A stretch of DNA of 64,000 bases from UJ101 sp965262705. GTDB lineage: Bacteria; Bacteroidota; Bacteroidia; Flavobacteriales; UJ101. Where the stretch lies: positions 62,001 through 126,000 of the forward strand of contig OZ253556.1 of assembly GCA_965262705.1 (NCBI GenBank), in the 5' to 3' direction. Shown piece by piece: positions 28,292 through 36,923 of this stretch (its first letter is position 1; each line of letters starts with the position of its first letter). A program made the translations under genes and the position numbers. The notes below the pieces were generated by a model. It worked only from the letters and a program-made list of their open reading frames with translations, made no database searches and was not told where the DNA came from.

Positions 28292-28433
28292 TATTTATTA
28301 TATTTTTTTATCATGCAAACGCCTCTTAGAATTTAATTATTATGCAAATATAAAAAATATAAAGTACTTTGCAATAAAAAGTACTTTTTTTTTAAAAAAA
28401 AAGAAAGAGATTGATTTAATATGCCAGAATATT
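28292..28433. other. AT-rich gap with no recognisable gene
   Basis: Part of the 561-bp gap before ribBA. The only long frame here crosses the end of a repeat and has no family likeness. Confidence 0.5.
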
Positions 28434-28512
28434 TAATCCCTTTGCAAAAAGCTTGTATTGAACTTGTCGAAATGCATTCTATCAACTGCAAGTCAGCGAA
28501 GCTAAAGGTCTC
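28434..28512 (+). mobile_element. Short GAGACC-family repeat
   Basis: 79 bp: CCCTTTGCAAAAAGC, CTTGTATTGAACTTGTCG, ATCAACTGCAAGTCAGCGAA and GCTAAAGGTCTC. A second stray right end (CTAAAGGTCTC) occurs at 28620-28630, directly before ribBA. Confidence 0.7.
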
Positions 28513-28580
28513 ACTTCATTTAAGCGAATTACCTCATTAAAAGCCCTTAGAATAAATCAAGGCTCTTCTTAAACTTTTCG

Positions 28581-28588
28581 TATTTTTG
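28581..28588 (+). promoter_or_regulatory. -7 promoter element for ribBA
   Basis: TATTTTTG, 63 bp before the ATG. I see no FMN riboswitch between it and the gene. Confidence 0.45.
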
Positions 28589-28651
28589 CTTTCAGAATAT
28601 CGATCGAAGATCGTTTAACTAAAGGTCTCAGTCGATTATAGAATAAAAACC

Positions 28652-29773
28652 ATGAAAATTATACCGCTGGATCTTATTGAAGAAGCGATAAAAGATATAC
28701 AAGAAGGGAAAATTATTATTGTAGTAGATGACGAGGGTCGAGAAAACGAAGGAGATTTTCTCTGTGCTGCTGAACTCATAACAGATGAAAGAGTTAATTT
28801 TATGGTAAAACACGGACGCGGGCTAATGTGCGCTCCCTTGACCGAAACACGCTGTGAGATGCTGGATCTGCATATGATGACAGGAAAGAATACCGACCCT
28901 AAAAAAACCGCTTTTACTGTTTCGGTTGATTTGATAGGGCAAGGGGTTACTACAGGCGTTTCATCTTCTGACAGAGCAAAAACACTAAGGGCTTTAACCG
29001 ATGAAAAAACAAAAGCGGAAAATTTAAGCCGCCCGGGACATATTTTTCCTTTAAAGGCAAGAGAAGGGGGGGTGTTGAGAAGAGCGGGACACACGGAGGC
29101 AGCCATTGATTTTGCACGCTTAGCAGGCTTGTACCCGGCAGGTGTTATCGTTGAAATTATGAATGAAAACGGCTCTATGGCAAGGCTACCTCAATTGCGT
29201 GAAATTGCTGACCGATTTCATTTAAAACTTGTTTCTATTGAAGATCTAATTGCGTATCGCCTAAGTAAAGATTCTTTGATTGAAAAAATAGAATCCTTCC
29301 CAATAAAAACCATTTTTGGAGATTTTACCCTAACCACTTTTCAACAAACCGATAATCAACAAATTCACTTTGCGCTTACTCGGGGGAAATGGAATAAAGA
29401 TGAAACGGTTCCTGTACGGGTGAAATCATCTAATCGCTACTATGATATTTTTGCTTCACTTACGAAAGGAGAATCCAATTATTTAGAGCAGATTACAAAA
29501 ATTATTCAGGGCGAGGGAAAAGGGGCTTTGGTAATTGTTAATAATGTGTCCAACCCTGAAGATGTATTGAATCGAATGAATCATTATAAACTTTTCCAAT
29601 CCGGTAAATGCGGCGCCCCTACCCTGGCTATGGATGAAAAAGATTATGGAATCGGCGCGCAAATCATTAAGCAGTTGGGTATTCAAAAAGTAAAGTTAAT
29701 TAGTAATACGACTAAGGTTCTTAAAGGAATTGAGGGCTATGGAATTCAAATTGTAGATTATATTCGTTTTTAA
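28652..29773 (+). CDS. ribBA: RibBA: DHBP synthase fused to a degenerate GTP cyclohydrolase II domain
   Basis: 373 residues. The first ~205 are 3,4-dihydroxy-2-butanone-4-phosphate synthase, making the four-carbon unit of riboflavin from ribulose 5-phosphate: DDEGRENEGDF at 26-36, GRGLMCAPL, SRPGHIFPLKAREGGV. The second domain aligns with GTP cyclohydrolase II, but where the zinc ligands should lie (CxxxxxxxxxCxC) it reads VKSSNRYYDIFASLTKG without cysteine. The C-terminal KDYGIGAQII keeps the fold. GTP cyclohydrolase activity is therefore unlikely and must come from another gene. This degeneration is known in flavobacteria. Confidence 0.92.
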   Translation: MKIIPLDLIEEAIKDIQEGKIIIVVDDEGRENEGDFLCAAELITDERVNFMVKHGRGLMCAPLTETRCEMLDLHMMTGKNTDPKKTAFTVSVDLIGQGVTTGVSSSDRAKTLRALTDEKTKAENLSRPGHIFPLKAREGGVLRRAGHTEAAIDFARLAGLYPAGVIVEIMNENGSMARLPQLREIADRFHLKLVSIEDLIAYRLSKDSLIEKIESFPIKTIFGDFTLTTFQQTDNQQIHFALTRGKWNKDETVPVRVKSSNRYYDIFASLTKGESNYLEQITKIIQGEGKGALVIVNNVSNPEDVLNRMNHYKLFQSGKCGAPTLAMDEKDYGIGAQIIKQLGIQKVKLISNTTKVLKGIEGYGIQIVDYIRF

Positions 29774-29829
29774 GGGAACTACAGCCTAAGAAAGATAGAT
29801 CCTTTTGCTATTTTTTCCTTGATAAAAAA

Positions 29830-29908
29830 ATGACCAAAAAAATAAAGTTAGCCGCTGTGTTCCTTCTTTTAAGTGGAACGCAACGAACCATTGCTATGAG
29901 ACTTTAGC
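29830..29908 (+). other. Possible short peptide or gene remnant
   Basis: ATG ACC AAA AAA opens a 25-codon frame, MTKKIKLAAVFLLLSGTQRT and five more, that looks like a bare signal peptide and stops at TAG. It may be the leftover start of an exported-protein gene. No support beyond that. Confidence 0.2.
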
Positions 29909-29975
29909 CCCAAGAAGCATGAAAAAACTTCAAAAAAAATGAAAAACCAGAGGGCTTAAAGCACATTAAGCCATA

Positions 29976-31400
29976 TTATTTAAAATAAATGTTTAAAAGT
30001 TCTTTGCTCGCAGTCCATTGTAAACCATCATTCGTTTCAACAGATAAGCGCAGGGCAAAGTCTGATGCTCTTAAATCAACCCAACCAGCAATAGGAGGAA
30101 CAGGAAGAAAAGGATGACTAGCATACCAAGCAGGACGACGAAAAATAGAAGGAAGCCAAGGAGGAGGATCATGATCAAGAAGCCAAGCCGGTGAAGGATA
30201 AGGATAATATTTTTTACGCATAGTATTATTTAAAAACGTCCTCAGACTTGTTATATTAATATATTCATTTCCTTCAATTCCGCCTTGTACACAGTCGGAG
30301 CATCGTTCACTTAATGTTCCTGGTATCACTGCATCAAAGGGTTCTGTACTGTCAGGTGCTCTTGGGTTTTTGTATCTATACAAGATAACATACCTATATT
30401 GTATCAATAATTTATCCTTATCACTATCTTGCGTGGTAATGCCTCCTTCCTCTTTTACATCATATACACCAGTAACAGTAAGAAAATTATCAATAGTAAG
30501 AATGTTCTTAGCAGCAGTGGTTGATGGAAGATGATTATTCATTTTTAAAACTAATTTGCCACTTCTTATTTGCTTATCAACCTCTGTAGGAATAATAAAG
30601 TCATGTACTGCTAATGCTGAAGGATAATCATTTACTTTTGCTTCTACTTCAAAAGTGCCGTCTTTATAAAAATCTTCATCATCATTAAGGCGTATTGTTA
30701 ACCACTTGCCCTCTTCTATTGTAACTTTTTTACAATTAAACACATTCTGCTGATCAATAACCGTATATTTTTTATCCGATTTAATATATCGTATCGTTAA
30801 ATCAATATCGTTATCTTTTGTAAAATAAGCATATTGCATTGTTTTAAACGCCACTTTAAGAGATGATAAACGAGTGCTGCCTTTAGTTTTTACTTCGTTT
30901 AAAGTGATGGGGAGGGTTACTTGGTTATCTCCCTCAATTTTTAAGGTAAACGGCTTTACCTCTGCCAGTACATAATCAGGCTTAGACGAAGAAACTCCGG
31001 ATTTATAAAAATCAAATTTTTGAATATAATATGTATTCCCTGATTCGGACGCCTTAAGAAAAAACGCATCAATGGAACCGTCTTTTTCAATGGGAAAAGT
31101 AACTTTTTTAAGGCTTTTCGCTGTTTTATCCTCAGTTGTTAAAGCGGTATAATCCGCTGCCGGTACTTTACCTTCTTTATCGGTTGTAATCGTCAATACT
31201 ACTGTTGCTTTTCCACTTTCGATAAAATTCTTAATATCCTCAGAAATCTCTCGGGCGTTAAGGCTTACTTTTTTCAATTGAGGAATGTGCTGCCCCTCAG
31301 CGGGTTCATTATCACAACTTACCATAAATAAAAAAACAAATAAAGATAAATACCCATAATAAATGGGGTTACTTATCTTAAGTGGTTTTAATGAGGTCAT
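29976..31400 (-). CDS. Lipoprotein, paralogue of the next gene
   Basis: 474 residues. Signal peptide with lipobox FLFMVSC, then DNEPAEGQHIPQLKKVSLNA. No family recognised. The N-terminal third matches the gene at 31778-33121 in layout (…LKKVSLNAREIS.. / ..LQKVNLSARQTD..) and contains the identical block KDGSIDAFFLKASESGNTY. The C-terminal ~80 residues are unusually rich in Pro, Trp and aromatic residues (SPAWLLDHDPPPWLPSIFRR), unlike its paralogue. Surface-exposed role likely; function unknown. Confidence 0.7.
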   Translation of the reverse strand: MTSLKPLKISNPIYYGYLSLFVFLFMVSCDNEPAEGQHIPQLKKVSLNAREISEDIKNFIESGKATVVLTITTDKEGKVPAADYTALTTEDKTAKSLKKVTFPIEKDGSIDAFFLKASESGNTYYIQKFDFYKSGVSSSKPDYVLAEVKPFTLKIEGDNQVTLPITLNEVKTKGSTRLSSLKVAFKTMQYAYFTKDNDIDLTIRYIKSDKKYTVIDQQNVFNCKKVTIEEGKWLTIRLNDDEDFYKDGTFEVEAKVNDYPSALAVHDFIIPTEVDKQIRSGKLVLKMNNHLPSTTAAKNILTIDNFLTVTGVYDVKEEGGITTQDSDKDKLLIQYRYVILYRYKNPRAPDSTEPFDAVIPGTLSERCSDCVQGGIEGNEYINITSLRTFLNNTMRKKYYPYPSPAWLLDHDPPPWLPSIFRRPAWYASHPFLPVPPIAGWVDLRASDFALRLSVETNDGLQWTASKELLNIYFK

Positions 31401-31440
31401 TTGTAAATGATTTTAAGGTAATTAAAAATCAAGTAACTTG

Positions 31441-31671
31441 TGGTTGCATAATACTAAAATATCGTAAACATTAAAGCATCTTGCTTCAAATTGCTTCCTT
31501 ACTTCGACAGGCTCAGTAACCGCTTGCCGAATTATTCAGCTACCGAAAATTAAAATCCTCACAACCATTAGGCTGCTACGGTGTTTAATTTTAGCTTGCA
31601 CTCACTTGCAGTTCAGTTCAACTGATAGCGTGCATTTTGACAAGCTCAATACAAGCTTTTGCAACAGTCTC
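31441..31671 (+). mobile_element. GAGACC-family repeat, decayed left end
   Basis: About 230 bp between the two lipoprotein genes. CTTCAAATTGCTTCCTTACT, CTTCGACAGGCTCAGTAACC, GGCTGCTACGGTGTTTAATT, then GACAAGCTCAATACAAGC and TTTGCAACAGTCTC. Left terminus barely recognisable. Confidence 0.7.
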
Positions 31672-31674
31672 GCA

Positions 31675-31709
31675 CTAAAAAAGCGAGGGATTTTATTATG
31701 CCCCCGCTT
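31675..31709 (-). terminator. Rho-independent terminator after the 31778 lipoprotein gene
   Basis: On the minus strand a stem AAGCGGGGG pairs with CCCTCGCTT and is followed by a T run (CTTTTTTAG). It lies about 70 bp after the stop codon. Confidence 0.75.
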
Positions 31710-31777
31710 CTTATGAGGCATTTTAAATTTTATTATATTTTATATGCCCTTGTGTTATAATGATGGTTGTTTTATTA

Positions 31778-33121
31778 TTATTTTGTAAAATTAAATTCCA
31801 CTGTCTTTTCTGTTATTCCTCCGAGGCCATCATCTACTTTAGCATATCCTTTAAGTGTATAACTATCAATATCAGTTTGAGAAGCAAGAGTTGTGCTCTT
31901 AGCAATCATTAATCCCGTAGGCTGAATGCTAGGCTTATTATACGAACTTAATTCACTAAAAGGATCAGCTGTATTAGAAGTAGTATTAGGCTGAATCCCG
32001 GCAGTACTTACTTCTATCCTATTTTTATATAAAGTCCATTTATAAACAGTAGGCTTTAATGGATCATTATCTAGGTCACCTGGTTCTTTAAATATCTTAA
32101 TATTAGCAGAATTACTTAAACTAAATGTTTTATTAGCGTCTGAATACGGATTAGATCCATCGCCTCCGGTAACTTTAATAGTTGGAAATTGATTTATAAT
32201 TTTTAAAAGAAGTACACCAGCTTTTATTTGTGTATCTGCATCATCATTAACCACAGTAGTAAATCTGTGTTCAACTGAACCTGAAACTGTTCTTTTTACG
32301 GTTGCATCTACTACAAAAACTTTATCTTCATAATAATATTTTGACCTGGGGAGAATAATTTTCATTGAGTTACCATCTTTAGTACCTCCAAAAATATCCT
32401 CATTATCATAATCAGCATTATCAGTACTAACCGCCTTGGCAGCAGCGGCAGAATTACCATGTTTTACTGTGAAATGAATTTTATAGTCAGTACTTTTTCC
32501 AAACCATTGCTGTGATTTGTTTAAAAATCCAACTTTGAAAGAATATCCCTCAACCGTTCGAATCGAGAAAGAAGGCGCTTTTAGTGAAACTGAAATAACC
32601 GTATCTGCTGATTCTTTTTTAACCGCGTCTATGGTTACATTATTATCTGAATCTTCTTTTTTTAATATAAAATTCTTTTTTTCTGATAAACTGTATTGTA
32701 ACATCCCCGGAGTAGTATCATCAGGATCTTTATCATAAATATCAAATTGTTGAACCCAGTATGTATTCCCTGATTCGGACGCCTTAAGAAAAAACGCATC
32801 AATGGAACCGTCTTTTCGCATAGGAAACTTAAGGTCGTGAAGATTTTCCGGATTTTTATCTTGAATTGTCTTATAATAATTAGCATAGCGATTACCTGCT
32901 TCATCTTTTGTAATTGTTAATTTTAAGTATGCCGTTCCCGTTTTAATAACCTCTTGAACTCCTTTATCAGTTTGTCGGGCACTAAGGTTTACTTTCTGCA
33001 AATTAGGAGATTTTTTATATGGTTCATTGTCGCATCTGACTGTCGATAAAACGCCCATTAGGCACCCCCCCATAATCAACTTGTTGATTGTACTATTTTT
33101 TAATAATTTTGTTTTTTTCAT
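31778..33121 (-). CDS. Lipoprotein, paralogue of the previous gene
   Basis: 447 residues. The N terminus MKKTKLLKNSTINKLIMGGC leads into LSTVRCDNEPYKKSPNLQKV, a probable lipobox ending at Cys. Shares the N-terminal layout and KDGSIDAFFLKASESGNTY with the gene at 29976-31400. The rest is strand-rich and Ser/Thr-rich, compatible with immunoglobulin-like surface domains. No family recognised; a repeat and a terminator separate it from its paralogue, so the two are probably transcribed separately. Confidence 0.7.
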   Translation of the reverse strand: MKKTKLLKNSTINKLIMGGCLMGVLSTVRCDNEPYKKSPNLQKVNLSARQTDKGVQEVIKTGTAYLKLTITKDEAGNRYANYYKTIQDKNPENLHDLKFPMRKDGSIDAFFLKASESGNTYWVQQFDIYDKDPDDTTPGMLQYSLSEKKNFILKKEDSDNNVTIDAVKKESADTVISVSLKAPSFSIRTVEGYSFKVGFLNKSQQWFGKSTDYKIHFTVKHGNSAAAAKAVSTDNADYDNEDIFGGTKDGNSMKIILPRSKYYYEDKVFVVDATVKRTVSGSVEHRFTTVVNDDADTQIKAGVLLLKIINQFPTIKVTGGDGSNPYSDANKTFSLSNSANIKIFKEPGDLDNDPLKPTVYKWTLYKNRIEVSTAGIQPNTTSNTADPFSELSSYNKPSIQPTGLMIAKSTTLASQTDIDSYTLKGYAKVDDGLGGITEKTVEFNFTK

Positions 33122-33324
33122 CTATACTTATTTTTATATATCCTAAATAATAAAATAAAATTTTAATACAAAAGAAATATATAATTGTTAAAGAAACTGT
33201 TAAAGAAATGTTAAAGTTTGTTAACCCCTTATTATGAAAGAGTTTGAGAGGGGTTTAAAATTGAAAATATTCTTATTTTATATCAAAAACGGCATACTTT
33301 TGAAAGCTTAGAGACCTATATTTT
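33122..33324. other. AT-rich upstream region of the lipoprotein gene
   Basis: Low-complexity A/T sequence with TTAAAGAAACTGTTAAAGAAAT direct-repeat character. A partial GAGACCTATA at 33311 looks like a lone element end. No gene. Confidence 0.45.
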
Positions 33325-33539
33325 GAGACCGCTGCAGAATACATAAAAAAGTATGAAACCGAACGTGTTTAACTTCAAACTGCTTCCTTACTTCGACTGC
33401 TTCGACAAGAGTTTATTGAGCACAGTCGAAGTACTCAGCTACTGAGAATTAAACCCCTCAAAGCCCAAAAGGTTGCTCTGGTGTTTAATTTTTATCGAAC
33501 GTTGCATTTTTTTGTTAGCGTGCTTTTTGCAACGGTCTC
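33325..33539 (+). mobile_element. GAGACC-family MITE-like repeat with palindromic insert
   Basis: 215 bp, forward. GAGACCGCTGCAGAATACAT to GCTTTTTGCAACGGTCTC. The core is expanded by a CTTCGAC…GTCGAAG module (TTCGACAAGAGTTTATTGAG, CACAGTCGAAGTACTCAGC). Confidence 0.88.
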
Positions 33540-33563
33540 TTACCTATTTTTTATATTGATTAC

Positions 33564-33678
33564 AGGCTTTGCGGGGCGAGCGTTAGGGATAGAAGCGGTA
33601 CCCTTTTTCCTGGGGCAAGTTTCTGCCCCAGGAAAAAGATAAAGCGGATAGCCCGACCGCCGCAAGGCGGGAACGCCC
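33564..33678 (+). repeat. GC-rich palindromic intergenic repeat (copy 1)
   Basis: GCGGGGCGAGCGTTAGGGAT, then a perfect stem CTTTTTCCTGGGGCA / TGCCCCAGGAAAAAG, then AAGCGGATAGCCCGACC and GGGAACGCCC. Much more GC-rich than its surroundings. An inverted second copy lies at 59624-59757. This form of repeat is common between flavobacterial genes. Confidence 0.85.
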
Positions 33679-33690
33679 AAAAAATTAAAT

Positions 33691-33797
33691 TAGACACTTT
33701 TAGCCTGCGCTGACTTGCAGTTGTTAGCGCACATTTTGACAAGTGGTTACTAAGCCTAGTCGAAGTGCTCAACACAAGCTTTGTGCAAAGGGATCTA
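33691..33797 (+). mobile_element. Short GAGACC-family repeat with insert
   Basis: AGACACTTTTAGCCTGCGCT, GACTTGCAGTTGTTAGCG, CTAGTCGAAGTGCTC, AACACAAGCTTTGTGCAAAG, ending GGATCT. It lies directly before the E1 promoter. Confidence 0.65.
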
Positions 33798-33815
33798 AAG
33801 TCTGTTTAATTTTAG

Positions 33816-33823
33816 TATCTTTG
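33816..33823 (+). promoter_or_regulatory. -7 promoter element for the E1 gene
   Basis: TATCTTTG (TAnnTTTG), 21 bp before the ATG at 33845. Confidence 0.5.
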
Positions 33824-33844
33824 AAGACCTTAATAAAATAATTC

Positions 33845-36262
33845 ATGGAGATCAGTGCGGACAACAAGTTAAATACTATGTCTTTTCAGCAATATAAACA
33901 AGCGCTTTTAGAAGATTATCGATTGGCTGCGCTGAGTAGAGAATTAAGCGTTATTAGTCGGCGGGAAGTGCTTAACGGGCGTTCGCAGTTCAGCATTTCG
34001 GGGGAGGGAAAAGAGTTGGCACAGCTTGCTATGGCAAAAGTATTTAAGAAAGGGGATTTTCGTTCGGGTTATTATCGTGATCAAACCTTTATGATGGCGA
34101 TAGGCGAGTTTAGCCCGGCACAGTTTTTTGCACAACTCTACGCCAATATCGGGGTGGAAAACGACCCTCACGCGGGCGGCAGGCAAATGATTTGCCATTT
34201 TGCTACCCGGTCGCTTAACGATGATGGAAGTTGGAAGGACTTGTCTCAAATGAATAATTCAAGTTCTGATGTTTCTACTACCTGCGGACAAGTTCCCCGT
34301 TTAGTAGGATTAGCGCAAGCGTCTAAGATGTATAAAAATAACCCAAACCTAGCGCACTTGACCCCGTTTTCATCTAATGGAAATGAAGTCGCTTTCGGCA
34401 CCGTAGGAAATGCTTCCTGCGCGCAAGGTAATTTTTTTGAAACGATGAATGCCGCTGCGGTATTACAAGTTCCAATGGTGCTTTCGGTATGGGATGATGA
34501 TTACGGAATATCGGTGCATAATGATCTACAAATAGTCAAATCAAGTGTTTCGGAAGCCTTGCAAGGGTTTCAGCGTTCGGAAAGTAAAAAAGGAATAGAA
34601 ATCATAAAAGTAAAAGGCTGGGATTATCCTGCTTTGATATTTGCTTATGAAAAGGCGGAAAAAATAGCACGTTCAGAGCATGTTCCGGTGCTGATTCATG
34701 TAACAGAAATGACACAACCGCAAGGGCATTCTACCTCTGGTTCGCATGAGCGTTATAAATCAAAAGAGCGGCTGGAATGGGAAGAAGCGCATGATTGTTT
34801 GACCAAATTTAGAACTTGGTTACTTTCTATTACGATTGATAATGAGCAGGTAATCAATGAAGAGGAGTTAAATGCGACAGATGAAACCGTAAAAGAAGAA
34901 TTAAAAAAGGAAAGAAAAAAGGCTTGGCAGTCTTTTCAAGCGCCTGTAATAAAAATAAAAGGTGAATTACGGCAAATAATAGATCCGCTTATTCCTGAGA
35001 ATGGCACACAAGAAAAATGGAAAAAATTATTGGCGGGGTTAGATAAAGAATGTCTTTTTAGAAGAGATATTTATGCCGTTGGACGCAAAGCATTGCGTAG
35101 GTTCTCAATAGAAAATATAAATACGGATGGATTATCTCAATGGCTTAATCATTCCATTGCTAGAGATAAAAAACTTTATAGCTCTCATCTATACAGCCGT
35201 TCAAAAGAATCTCCGTTAAAAGTAAAAGAAGTAAAAGCTGTTTATGCTGACAAGCCTGATTGGGTGGATGGCCGAATGATTCTACGAGATAATTTTGATG
35301 CATTGTTTCAAAGGCATCCTGAGCTTATAACTTTTGGTCAAGATACGGGAAAAATAGGGGGAGTTAATCAATGTTTTGAGCGACTTCAAGAAAAATACGG
35401 TGAAGAAAGAGTAGCGGATACGGGTATCCGGGAAACGACTATTTTAGGACAGGCCATTGGGTTGGCTTTGCGTGGACTACGACCGATAGCCGAAATACAA
35501 TATCTGGATTATTTTTACTATGCGGCTGCCCAATTAACGGATGATTTGGCAACGCTTCATTATCGAACTGCTGGCGGACAAAAAGCGCCAGTAATCGTCC
35601 GAACACGAGGACATCGCTTTGCGGGCATTTGGCATGCGGGTTCGCCCTTGGGGGCTTTGCTTGGGATGATTAGAGGGATTCATCTGCTTGTTCCTCGCAA
35701 TATGACACAAGCTGCCGGCTTTTATAATACGTTGGTCGTTTCTGATGATCCGGCGTTTGTAATAGAACCATTAAACGGCTATCGGTTAAAGGAGAGAATG
35801 CCCGTAAACTTAGGGGAATTTAGAGTACCGTTGGGCAAAATAGAAATTACACGAGAAGGTAAGGACTTGACGGCGGTTACCTATGGTTCCACCTGGAAAG
35901 AAGTGATGAAAGCAACCGAAGAGTTGGCTGAACTTTCTATTGACGTAGAGGTGATTGACGTTCAAACTTTGCTTCCGTTGGATATAGACCATGAAATTGT
36001 AAAAAGTGTGCAAAAAACCAATCGGTTGGTTGTGATTGATGAGGACGTTCCGGGAGGTGCATCGGCTTATATACTGCAAAAAGTATTGGAAGAGCAGGAT
36101 GCGTACCATTATTTAGACAGCAAACCGGTAACGATCAGTGCGGCTGCGCATCGCCCGGCGGCAGGATTTGACGGGGATTACTTCTCAAAACCGCAATTGG
36201 ATGATATTGTAGAGAAGATATATGAAGTTATGCGGGAGGCTTATCCGAAAAAATATAAGTAA
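33845..36262 (+). CDS. 2-oxoacid dehydrogenase E1, alpha and beta fused
   Basis: 805 residues, thiamine-diphosphate enzyme that decarboxylates a 2-oxo acid and loads the lipoyl group of E2. The first half is the alpha domain (PHAGGRQMICHFATRSLNDD, PFSSNGNEVAFGTVGNASCA, VWDDDYGISVHN). The second half (from about 470) is the beta domain: RDNFDALFQRHPELITFGQD, VADTGIRETTILGQAIGLAL, ends in a transketolase C domain (VEVIDVQTLLPLD). The fused form is usual in flavobacteria and mostly annotated as branched-chain or pyruvate type; I cannot decide which. E2 and E3 are not nearby. Confidence 0.93.
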   Translation: MEISADNKLNTMSFQQYKQALLEDYRLAALSRELSVISRREVLNGRSQFSISGEGKELAQLAMAKVFKKGDFRSGYYRDQTFMMAIGEFSPAQFFAQLYANIGVENDPHAGGRQMICHFATRSLNDDGSWKDLSQMNNSSSDVSTTCGQVPRLVGLAQASKMYKNNPNLAHLTPFSSNGNEVAFGTVGNASCAQGNFFETMNAAAVLQVPMVLSVWDDDYGISVHNDLQIVKSSVSEALQGFQRSESKKGIEIIKVKGWDYPALIFAYEKAEKIARSEHVPVLIHVTEMTQPQGHSTSGSHERYKSKERLEWEEAHDCLTKFRTWLLSITIDNEQVINEEELNATDETVKEELKKERKKAWQSFQAPVIKIKGELRQIIDPLIPENGTQEKWKKLLAGLDKECLFRRDIYAVGRKALRRFSIENINTDGLSQWLNHSIARDKKLYSSHLYSRSKESPLKVKEVKAVYADKPDWVDGRMILRDNFDALFQRHPELITFGQDTGKIGGVNQCFERLQEKYGEERVADTGIRETTILGQAIGLALRGLRPIAEIQYLDYFYYAAAQLTDDLATLHYRTAGGQKAPVIVRTRGHRFAGIWHAGSPLGALLGMIRGIHLLVPRNMTQAAGFYNTLVVSDDPAFVIEPLNGYRLKERMPVNLGEFRVPLGKIEITREGKDLTAVTYGSTWKEVMKATEELAELSIDVEVIDVQTLLPLDIDHEIVKSVQKTNRLVVIDEDVPGGASAYILQKVLEEQDAYHYLDSKPVTISAAAHRPAAGFDGDYFSKPQLDDIVEKIYEVMREAYPKKYK

Positions 36263-36326
36263 AAGAGGTGTTTAACTAAGGTTGACTGGCAGTTGAAGAG
36301 TGTAGAAAAAATGGGGAATAAAAGTT

Positions 36327-36500
36327 GAGACCGTTGCAGCATACATAAAATATGCATACATACAGAAGCATTTAGCTTTAAACTGCTTCTTTCTCAAAAA
36401 AAATTAAAATCTTCCACACCCAAAAGGTTGCTCCGGTACTTAATTTTAGCTTACACTGATTTCAGTTTGTAACTGCAAGTCAGCGCTGGCTAAAGATCTC
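36327..36500 (+). mobile_element. GAGACC-family repeat, hybrid right end
   Basis: 174 bp. Left half as in full copies (GAGACCGTTGCAGCATACAT … GGTTGCTCCGGTACTTAATT). Right half is the CAAGTCAGCGCTGGCTAAAG-type end (GATCTC) of the short elements. A clear chimera. Confidence 0.8.
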
Positions 36501-36923
36501 AAAGATTAAAAAAACATATTTTATTAAAGAGAAAAAGCGCTTTTTCCTGTATCGTTTAAACTTTAACTAAACTTTAACTTTTGAGTAAAATCCTTATTTT
36601 TTATTAACAATATTTGTTAACAGTATAAAACAAAAAGCATTGTAAATAAAAAATTTATCTACTTTTTACTATTTGTTAAATTTCATTAAAATAAGCCCTA
36701 TAGTATTAAAATAACGTATAATTATTTTTTTTAAAGAAAAGAATTATATTTTTGTAAACGGTTTATCTCTCTTTATTTTACTTATCTAGTAAGGTTTCTT
36801 CGAAGGGTATATTTTACAGCATAAGGGAAAATCAACATCATCAAAAAAAATTATCTCTTTTGAGAATAATCAAGAGAAGCAAACAAGATTAAAAGATATA
36901 ACAATAAACAAAACAAATGATAT
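36501..36923 (+). other. Upstream region of the SusCD operon
   Basis: 423 bp, AT-rich, no gene. Contains TATTTTTG at 36747-36754 (TAnnTTTG), about 170 bp before the ATG, a plausible promoter with a long leader. The leader has several T runs but no hairpin I can rely on. Confidence 0.45.

Noticed and set aside
28254..28436. 60-codon ORF
   Set aside because: Starts in the right arm of a repeat and continues in AT-rich DNA.
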